Assembly (NCBI GenBank): GCA_023053685.1 | Contig: JALIGW010000214.1 | Location: 10,001 to 74,000 of the forward strand | From: Diadophis punctatus similis | Taxonomy: Eukaryota; Chordata; Lepidosauria; Squamata; Dipsadidae | DNA length: 64,000 nucleotides | Direction: 5' to 3' | In this document: positions 55,483 to 64,000 of the stretch, piece after piece | Layout of the letters: each line of letters opens with the position of its first letter | Position numbering within the stretch: position 1 is the stretch's first letter | Notes under the pieces: generated by a model | Database searches by the model: none | Seen by the model: the letters and a program-made list of their open reading frames with translations, nothing else | What the model was told of the DNA's origin: nothing | Program-made: the position numbers and the translations under genes

Positions 55483-58380
55483 CTGGACGTTCTTTCTGGA
55501 TTTGGGAAATACCTTGACCGGGAATGCGCGCACACGCCCTATCTTTGGGTGACCGGGGTGAGGGTTTCGCTTATCCGGGGGAATTTGCTCCTCAAACGGA
55601 CTGAGACTGCAGGATCCAGTGACAATATAAACAGCCCCGAGTGAATGAAGGCCGGCCGGCAACAACTACTTGGCTTAGGTGAGTAGTGAGACACGGGGTG
55701 TTTCTGTTTAGACTCCTTAAGTGGATTCCTTGAATAGAGGGTGATGTGTTTACTTAGGTTGTAAGTAAATACGAGAGGCACTGGGAGATTGATCGTCTCT
55801 GTGTTATGTGCTAGTCCCTATGTACAAGGGCACGTCTATTAGAATATTCAGGAGGAATATTCATATTCAGGAGGAATCGAAGAGAACAAGTCTCGGGGGG
55901 AAAAATGGGGCCCGGTTAACTAGAAATGCTAGCGGAAGGAATGAAATTCCTTTGAATCCCTTTGATCTCCTACATTGGAGAAGCTGTGAATGCAGTGGAA
56001 TGGGGGGTAGGCTAAACTAAGTTGTTATGCCTGAAAGTTGTGCTTGAATATGGCCATGGTTGTCATTGGAATGAGTGTGGAAACTCTAAACCATATTGTT
56101 TTAAGGAGTGTGCTTGGCAAGACAAAGTGTAAAGCTTAACTGCTGTATGTTCGTTCCAGTTTGTTTGGATGACCTTTCTCTTTATCTTTGGTAATATGGA
56201 ATGTGACCCTTTCATGTATGTTTGGTGTCTTTGAATTCCTTCAAGACAGAGTGCCAAATGGCTTGATGGCTGCTGGGGAATTCAGTTACATTTGTTAATG
56301 TGTTTATGTGTTGTTGTTTTTCTTTGCCTTTCTGTCTTAAGGGACTATAAATTAATGGTGATTGTACCTGAAAGATAACACAGATGTTAGGAATTATTTT
56401 GCAGGCAGGATAGTATTTGTACATGGCACTGGCGGGGTGTGAAACAGGTTGAGGTTTCAGAATATTCTGATATGTTAGTTTATAGATATTGTTTAGGGTG
56501 CTGGAAATGTTCAGCCAATCTGAAAGATGTTCTGATATTGCAGGTAAAGAATGGAATCAAGGGGTTGTTGGTTTTTTTTGCAGATAAAGATTTTTTCTTT
56601 GGAAGGTTTAGGACATTAGGGAATAGGCTTGTCCTTGGAGCTTTGGGAAATGGGCTGTGGTTAGGGCCCAAAATCAAATTTTTGATTTAAAAACCTTAAA
56701 GCCATTTCCCACTGCTTGTAAGTTCAAGTTCAAGATGCTACAAGATGCAAAGGGGCATTAACTCCCTGATAGATCAGTTGATGGGAAGGAAGATTTTTTT
56801 TTTATGTTAGTTTGCACAAAAGTTTTTTTTTAATTCAATGGAAGTGAGAGTTCTCAAAACGGAGGTGGTCTGGAGACCTGTAATTGTGTGTTTGCGAACA
56901 TGGGGATGTTTGTAAACATTTGCTTGTTTACAAGGGGATGAGAGAGATCTCCTTCACTAATTATAGTAAGTAACAAGGATTTGTACTTGGAAAGTATTTG
57001 ACAGAAAATACTGATTGGAGAGACATTCTATGAAGAATGTGAAGAGAGGTGTTTGGCAGTTAGAAGTTAGAAGAGTTAGTTGTGCATTTATTTGTGAGTT
57101 TCTGTGTTGAAACGATGTTGAAGAGAATGGCTTATTCTGAATTGAGTATTCAGCTGTGTGAGGGTGCGAGAGAGAGAAGAGGGGGGGAAGCGGCTTGCTT
57201 TTTTTCCCTTTTACACATTTTTTCCCTAGAGTCTGCAGAGAGAGAGGAGGGGCAGAAGGGGGAATTTGCGGAAGTTGATGTTTTCCACAGATGTCCTGCT
57301 CTGAGAGCTCTGCGTTTGAAGAAGTTGTTGAGTTAATGCACTGCTGATTGTGAATAGGTGATACTGACAAGGTTGAATTCTTATATGAGAAGTGGTCAGA
57401 AGTAGAACCATGGAGGTGAGATGTGAGATGTAGAGATAAGTAAGTGGAGTTGAAGAAAGTTAAGTTGATATGAGTTTGCCTGATTTGGGGAAGTCTTTTG
57501 TTTGTTTGTTTGAAATAGTTCACATTAGATAGGATGATGTGGCTAAGGGTGTGTTAGCTTAAAAAAAAAAAAAAAAAACTGGTAAGTTGATAGACCCTGT
57601 GGTGAGAGGGTGGCTTTATCTTAGGATAGTTTAGTACTGCTTTCTGATTTTTATCAGGAGAAGGGAAGGATTGGGAAAAGTGTAGAGCATGATGTGTAGA
57701 CATAAGGGATCTACAAATGCGAATGCGTAAGCCTATGGAGGCTATTGTTTTTTTTGTTTGGTTTTGTTTATTGATGGTTCATCCCGAGAGGGGGATGAAA
57801 GAAGGGAATTGGATATGCAGTGAGTAATAGGTTGCTGTCTGAATGGTCAGCAGCGTGTTTGTTTTGTTACAAGCGTTAAGATATTGGCAAATGAAGTGGG
57901 TAATATTTATGCCTATGGTATTTGGAATACCTTTGAGAGGATTTGGATGGAACGGGGTTTGATTCCAGGCAGGGAAAGAAGCTAGGATGAATAGGATCTG
58001 GAAGAGACCAGCGTGGCTGGCTGGCACATGAGGAGAGATCCTCGAGGTTGATTGTGGCTAGCGAATAAGGCTGTAAGAAGCGGCGAGAATGGGAAAGGAA
58101 GTAGAGATAATGGTAAATACAATTCCTATTTTGGAATGGGATGTCAAGCCTAAGTTTAGAAGGTGTGGAAATGGTAGATATGAGATGGATTTCAAATGGT
58201 GAATGAACCTATTATGAGAAACATTTTTGAGCGTGTGCATTGGGGTATACAAGTATTGACTGGCATTATGAAAAGAAAGTATGTATGCAGAGGAATGTGG
58301 GTAATTGCAATGCAGATATTGGGGAAATGTATACATTGCATTAAATAAACAAAAAAGAGCATGAGGATGCAAGTGACTGG
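55483..58380 (+). pseudogene. Inner ERV, decayed gag-pro-pol region
   Basis: About 2.9 kb in which all frames are broken by frequent stops. No capsid, protease or YxDD motif was found by eye. Short minus-strand frames here look compositional. Confidence 0.45.
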
Positions 58381-59110
58381 GGGAAAGTGAATGGCTGTTT
58401 GGCCATTCCAATGAATCCAGGTGGGATATCAGCTGTGGGGATATTGAGAAATCTGCTGGTGATAGTGGTTTATTTAAATGGTTGGGTGGAAGTATTTCCA
58501 TGAGGATTTCCATGAGGAATGGTAAATGCTCAGATGCTAGAATGAAATATTGGAGCAGATTGTTCCAAGAAATGGGTTGGAGAAAACTATTGAAAGTGAT
58601 AGAGGTACGCATTGTCTAGCCCAGGTAGTGTAATAGGTAATAGACCAATTAGGTATTAATTGGCAATTACATTTATCATTTTGTCCGATTTTGTTTGGCA
58701 AAGTTCGGAAAATGATTCAAATTTTGAAAAACACCTTACAGAAGTTAATTTTAGAATTGCCGCTACCTTGGATGAAATGTTTACCTTTAGCAATATTGCT
58801 TATTAAGATAAATATAAGAAAAGACATTAGAATTTTATTATAAGAAATGATGTTTGGTATTTCTTATACTAGAAATGTGGGAATGTCACAGATAAAATGC
58901 GAAGCTGTTTGTTTTTGAAAAAATATACAGGAACTGTCCCAGTGTTTTTCTCTTTTAAGGTTCGGAGGACTATTGGCACAGATTCCTTCCCTTGATTTTC
59001 AAATACGTGACTTTAAGAGCGGTGACTGCATCCTGATTAAAGCTCTAAAGAGACATGAACTAAAGCTAATGTGAGAAGGACTGTTCCAAGTGCTGTTGAC
59101 TACCGAGTTG
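58381..59110 (+). pseudogene. pol: Inner ERV, integrase remnant
   Basis: In shifting frames the plus strand shows LLVIVVYLNGWVEVFP (58455-58500), VRKMIQILKNTLQKLILELP (58700-58765), EMMFGISYTRNVG (58838-58880) and DFKSGDCILIKALKRHELK (59010-59070). These fit a gammaretrovirus-type integrase core and C-terminal domain. Several stops interrupt it. Confidence 0.65.
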
Positions 59111-61290
59111 ACTACCGAGTCGGGATGAGCGGACTAAAGAGACAGGCTGAGTCCATTGTTCGTGTGTAGAAGGACTGGGGACTACACCCCATGGATGGAC
59201 AGTGACTGCTAAGACAATAGATCCTTTTGCATTGACTTTTAGGACTAATTGATAGCACTTTGGGAGGTTGAGTTGCTTATTTGGTTGGGGGTAATAAACT
59301 TTTGTATTGTGTTATTGTTTTCTATAGGGAAGAGACATAGTAGGGTGGTATGGTTACATGTTGTGAAAGTATGTGGATGAAAGTCCCTGGAGTGATTGCA
59401 TTGAAGTTTGAGTTTGTATTACATTACATATACATACACAGGGGGGCCAGTCCACTGGAAGCATGAATTCGACAGTAGGGGTGATTATTGTCTTCTGGGG
59501 AATACGGACGTATCTTTAAGTAGGGATGGAAACGTTTGCTGTGTTGCTGTGTTATTTTATAATGTGGCAGCAGTTGGGTTTCCATGCTGAACTTGAACAA
59601 CGATTCTCCCAGATACATAAATCACTGACACTGATTGAGCCGGAAATTGGAGGCTGGAATTTGTATTAGATCTACCTTTAGTGGTGACATATCAAAGGAG
59701 TAACCATACATATGAGATAGCTGTTCATAATAGAGATGTGTCCAATAGGATGGAAGCTGTACATAGTCATTGCTATGAGAGATGTGGCAATTATACACCT
59801 TCCTATAAGAGGAAGGATTGATTTTACTATATGGAGAAATAAAAGCCCCATCCAAGCTTATGTTTTTATATGACAATATGGCATTGTCAGGTCTGCTATT
59901 TGGTTGAAGGGTAGATGTACAATTAGAAAACGCCACTTAGATACATATGACATGTGAGAGAAGCCTATGAAGAAGGAAGAGGAAATATTTTCCTGATGAC
60001 AGTGGCTTTGAATACTATATTCTTTTGTGTGAAAGGAGAGACAACGGTCTCGGATATCATATCTATATATATTGTGGGTGTACTAGTTCCTGGGAAGTTT
60101 TTGTTTGAAGATGGAAAGATTGTTATGGAACATAACATCTATGATCTATCAAAAGTGATTACTTTGCTTGGTCAGTGAATGAGTGAGTGAAGCCCAGTGA
60201 ATGGACTAATTAGAAGAAGCTGGTACTTTGAGGTGAAGAACATTTTGCCAGACTGTGATTGTGTAATATGGACAAGTATAAACAAGAATGTGTTTACTTG
60301 AACTGAGAGTGAAGAGATGGATCATTAGGATAGGTGCTATATCTACCTGAAGGATGGTTTTTGTTTTATAGCTTATATGCTTATGCAGTTATTCTTGCTA
60401 ATGCAGTGGGAGGATCTTATCCTATAAGATGCCTGAACACAGGTTTATTGTTTTTACTGATGAATGCTACACTGCATCATAGTACTTGCATACCAGCAAG
60501 AAGACCATGATTGGAAAGGTGGTGAAAAATACACGACAGGTGAGACACATGATCAGAAACCTGGACATGAAGAAACATCTAAGAAAGCAGGTGAACCTCA
60601 CCTGGCAATATATAATTTGCATATTATATATATATATACAAAGATCTATATCTCTAGTGCAGTATAAGACAACTGAATATGCTGCCAAAAGGAGTTATAG
60701 GGGTAAAAGGTACATAAAGAATGCATATGATGCTGGAGGTAGTGATGAAGTGGTGATATTATCTGATGTAGAAGTTCGACTTCTAGGCATATTTCCTTGG
60801 TTTGCAACACGATAGAATCATAAGCAGATAGGACTTGCTTGTGCTTTGGCAAAAAGTATTAATGAAACTTCGTCTGCCATAGCAGCTCTGGCTAATGGGG
60901 GAGATAAGGAAGTCTTTATTAAGGATGGGCCATGGTTACGTGGAATTCGTAAGGATTATGCTGCTTTGGTACAGGACATAAATCACATTTAAGAGCTTTG
61001 CTACCACCTACAACATAAAACTGAGAATTCTGCATTCCATGGGATATGGAATGTATTAACTCTTGCTTGTGGAGTTTTGCATGGTTGAAAACCATATGTG
61101 GGCACTATAATCATTATAGTTATAGATTGTATATCTTGTGTCTGTATTAGATGTACTGTATGCCTGTATGTGTGTGAAGTGTTGTAAGTCTTGTTGTAAG
61201 ATGGGACGCCTTAAGGAGTTGGGGATGTGGGCCCTAACTACGAAGGATGTGCGTATTGTTACAAAAATAAGAAGCTGATCAATTAGGATC
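59111..61290 (+). pseudogene. env: Inner ERV, decayed env region
   Basis: At 60826-60993 a frame reads LACALAKSINETSSAIAALA, like the segment after a fusion peptide in a TM subunit, ending in a stop. Small frames at 59954-60178 and 60486-60815 may be further env pieces but lack motifs. No intact envelope. Confidence 0.5.
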
Positions 61291-61325
61291 AATAGTAAGT
61301 ATTGATCAAAAGTGAAAGGGTGGAT

Positions 61326-61845
61326 TGTGAGAAATGAAATTATTTTAGTTAAAAATGACATGTAACAAGAACCATAGTGTAACCATTTTGAATGATTTTG
61401 TAATGAAATAATGATGTGTGACAAAATGTAATATGTCAGCTTATTTTCACTTTTCTCAGAATAACAGGAAATGTTTTGACCAATTTTGTGGGAACAGAGA
61501 GAGAACATGCTTGTTTTTCTCCTTTGTTATGAAGGGGATTAGCTAATGGGAATGTGCAGGTTCACACAGAAAGAGAGGAAGTGTGGAGCTGTCAGGATGA
61601 TGAATATGTTCTGGGTTTTTCCTATGTTGTAAATATTGTGTTAGGATGTTACATAATGGAGGTTGGACGATATGATGGGAGGAGTAAGGTGGAGTCATGT
61701 TCATTATAAATCTATGTTTCAGGATAATGGCCTTGGTCTCTATTTTGTGTCATGGATGACCATGTAGGGACCCTTTGATCAAAGTGTAATTAAACTGTTT
61801 ATATTGTACATAATTCTGGATTCCTGTTTAATTATTTTTCTCACA
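61326..61845 (+). repeat. 3' LTR of the inner ERV
   Basis: 520 bp, no difference from the 5' LTR noticed on direct reading. It is preceded by a purine tract AAAAGTGAAAGGGTGGA (about 61308-61324). Confidence 0.9.
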
Positions 61846-61970
61846 GTTTCAATCAAAGAATGCAATGCATTTAGCTTTTCCAGGGGGAGGGGCCATTGAT
61901 CCACCCAGACTGGGGTGGAACTCAGCAGCGTCAGGGACAAAGGAGCAGGGGTGGAAGGAGGAGGCATCTC
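61846..61970 (-). pseudogene. pol: Outer ERV pol, N-terminal RT piece
   Basis: The frame from 61967 down to 61850 contains STPVWVDQWPLPLEKLNALH, the typical start of a betaretroviral RT. It is cut at the insertion of the inner ERV and overlaps the end of pro by a few bases in another frame. Confidence 0.8.
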
Positions 61971-62700
61971 AAAATGTCATCACCGCCCCCAACTGTGACA
62001 AAAGATCCCGGCCCCACAAATTAACTTGCAAGGGGAGAACAACAGGTCGAATACGTGCCTGTTTGTCGGAGTCAAGGGACTTCACAGTAAGGAGGGCGGT
62101 GCTGACGCGTGCCTGTTGTATGCCTCTCACTCCTCGAACTGCAGGAGATGAGGTGGTTGGCCAGGTGGAGGGCCACTCAGAGGTCCTGATGACAGAGACG
62201 TCAGCTCCGGTATCTAGAATACTGGAAAAGGAGCGGCCATTAAGCAGAAAGGTGACAAATGGCTTGTGAATCTTTAAGGTAGAGGCGTAAGCAAGAGAAA
62301 CAGGAAGTGGGGAGACAGGAGGCTTAGAAGGTTCAATGTCATCATAATCGGAGGGATCAACCTCCAAAGCAACTGGGATGACAGTGGCAGCAAAATCCCC
62401 TTCATTAACAACCATGGGAGTGTCCACAATACAAATCAAAGCAAGCGATGCAAAGTCTGAAGCATCGGTCAAAAAAGGGGAAGCAAGCATCCCGCGGAGA
62501 ATGAGATCGCGGTTGGGATAACAAAGCAAAGGGAGGGAAGTGGGGAAAACATGATTATGCAGTGAAAGTGGCAGAAAGTAAGTGAGGCCGGGGGTGTGCA
62601 TAGAAACAGTTTCAGAAGCAACAGCATTGATAGACATCAAAAAAGGTTCATTGCGCATTAAAAGAGGTTCGTTGGCACATGTCTCAGCCTTTTGGGAGGG
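61969..62700 (-). pseudogene. pro: Outer ERV pro: dUTPase-like domain and protease
   Basis: The N-terminal 110 residues (HNHVFPTSLPLLCYPNRD, LILRGMLASPFLTDASDF) look like a diverged dUTPase, as found ahead of the protease in betaretroviruses. The retropepsin follows, with the active-site DTGA in SSILDTGADVSVI and a C-terminal WGRDLLSQLGA. A G-patch is not seen before the stop at 61969. The frame differs from gag, as expected for ribosomal frameshifting. It reads open throughout. Confidence 0.75.
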
Positions 62701-62701
62701 G

Positions 62702-63994
62702 CTAGCTGAGTGCCCCTTTAGAAGTTTCCCTGAACCAACTGCTGGGGGGGAGGGTTATAGCGACATTGAGAAGACCAATGGGAGCCCTTTTTGCATCTGG
62801 GACATGGGGTTTTGGGGCGTGCCACAGGATTGGGCATTGCCCCCCCTCCCGGTGCACGACACTGCAATTTGAAATGTCCCGGTTTCCCACAATTAAAGCA
62901 ATTCCCAAATTTTGGGGTGGTCCTGGGCAAGTTAGTAGCCGGGGCAATTGCAGCTGCAAGAGACTGCATAGCAAAAGCAGTAGTGCCCAGTAGTGCAAAT
63001 AATCTGCTATGTCCGGGGGGTTGGGGGAGCCTTGAAGAGGTTGCAAAATTCTTTTGCAATCTTCATTTGCATTTTGGTAAGCCAATTTCAACAATAGTTC
63101 CTTCTGGGCTGTTTTGTTTTGAACCTCCCGTTCAATTGCCATTTTTAACTTCCCCACAAATTCATCATAAGATTCAGTCGGACCCTGACGGACGGCCACA
63201 AAGGAAGCACGAACCGTCGACTGAGGGTCGTCCAAGCGGTCATAAGCAGACACAGCGCACTGGGCGGAAGCAGTGAAAGCTGCAGCAGGCATGGCTGCCT
63301 GTAAAGCAGAAGTATTGAATGCCCCCTTTCCCATAAGGTGGTCCAAAGTCAGACCTTGAAGGGTGGGGAGGAGGCGCTGGCACTCACGCCGATATTCTGC
63401 CTCCCATGTGATGTATTGAGTGGTGTTTAAAATCATTCAAAATAGGCAAAACCAATCAGTGGGTAACATGGTATATGCATTTGGAATGCTATGGACAATA
63501 CCTGAGCAATAAGGACTACGAAGACCATACTCAATTACTGCCTTTTTCAGGTCCTTAACCATATTGAAGGGAACTGTGGTAATGGTGGGAACATTGTTGG
63601 CATCAAAGGTGACCGGAAAGGCCGCAATAATCTCCAGGTCATCAAGTTGTCCAGATTGTCGGGCTGCTGCCAAGCCCTGTTCGATGGCACCGACACAAGG
63701 GGAAGGAGAACAAGTGGCTGGCAGGACCGGATACAATTTTGGGTTGTCCTTTTGATTAGCCGGCGCACTTGGTGCAACATCGGCTTCAGGAGATGCTTCA
63801 TAAGGAGGAGGTTTGGCAGGAATTGCGCAGCCATCCTCTGGCAACAACAGAGATCCACTTGAAGTGGAAGAAAATGAATCATAATGACGTTGCAAGCATT
63901 TGAGAATAAACTTCCAAGTCATAATGATGGAAATTGGGGCACGTGGTGCAGCATGGAAATAAGTTCCCAATTTATAGCAATAGCACTTTACTTA
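62702..63994 (-). pseudogene. gag: Outer ERV gag (partial at 5' end)
   Basis: From 63970 a proline-rich part with a PPPY late-domain motif leads into capsid. An in-frame TGA at 63437-63439 splits the frame (177 and 244 codons, same register). The capsid contains the major homology region QGPTESYDEFVGKLKMAIE. Near 63010 the frame shifts: nucleocapsid is read in another frame (63059-62718), with two zinc knuckles, CFNCGKPGHFKLQC and CPRCKKGSHWSSQC. No ATG is seen at the head, only TTG in KLGTYF with an upstream in-frame TAA, so the matrix start is lost or outside. It is non-functional as it stands. Confidence 0.8.
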
Positions 63995-64000
63995 TATACT

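Larger units (their letters stand above)
54943..61845 (+). mobile_element. Inner class-I-like ERV inserted in outer pol
   Basis: A complete LTR-to-LTR insertion of 6.9 kb on the plus strand with a 4-bp duplication GTTT (54939-54942, 61846-61849). It has two 520-bp LTRs, a primer-binding site and a polypurine tract. The interior keeps only broken gamma-like integrase and env traces. No gag, pro or pol frame of normal length remains. Confidence 0.9.

Noticed and set aside
56957..58612. Minus-strand frames of 188 and 184 codons inside the inner ERV
   Set aside because: No domain seen, AT-rich composition, and the element is on the plus strand. Kept as non-coding.

Overview
This window looks like nuclear DNA of a squamate reptile, probably a snake. 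The reasons are CR1/L3-type LINE tails that run straight into AAAT, AAGT or AGAT microsatellites, tRNA-derived SINEs sharing that tail, many short hAT-like elements with ACCGGT-rich ends, and L1, CR1 and LTR elements side by side. Most of the window is repeats. Two split vertebrate genes are readable, both on the minus strand.

Layout. 1-7.0 kb: CAGT/CAAT tetranucleotide arrays, hAT-type MITEs, a foldback element, a tRNA SINE and a solo LTR. 7.86-16.7 kb: a C2H2 zinc-finger gene with an 11-finger last exon, three acidic linker exons and a candidate ATG exon. Its introns hold L1 tails, a 352-bp tandem repeat and two palindromes built from LTR U5 sequence and the 3' end of initiator tRNA-Met. 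17.4-21.8 kb: a 71-bp CR1-derived tandem array, long purine tracts, a CpG-rich candidate promoter and a long (TA)n tract. 22.9-27.4 kb: a six-exon TMEM176-like tetraspan gene. 27.6-44.8 kb: pyrimidine and GGAA tracts, SINE arrays, nested L1 copies, several hAT elements with clear 8-bp target duplications, and a CR1 interrupted by another CR1.

44.8-64 kb is a nested retroelement cluster. A betaretrovirus-like endogenous retrovirus (ERV) on the minus strand runs from its 3' LTR (44.8-45.3 kb) through env, pol, pro and gag, and leaves the window at the right edge. Its env is split by an almost intact CR1/L3 LINE (46.0-50.7 kb). Its pol is split by a second, class-I-like ERV on the plus strand (54.9-61.8 kb), whose two 520-bp LTRs read as identical although its interior no longer codes.

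The zinc-finger protein is a probable nuclear DNA-binding regulator and the TMEM176-like protein a membrane protein. Both gene types occur together in human 7q36, so conserved synteny is possible but is recalled knowledge, not tested here. All exon models come from reading splice sites and frame by eye. No search was run.
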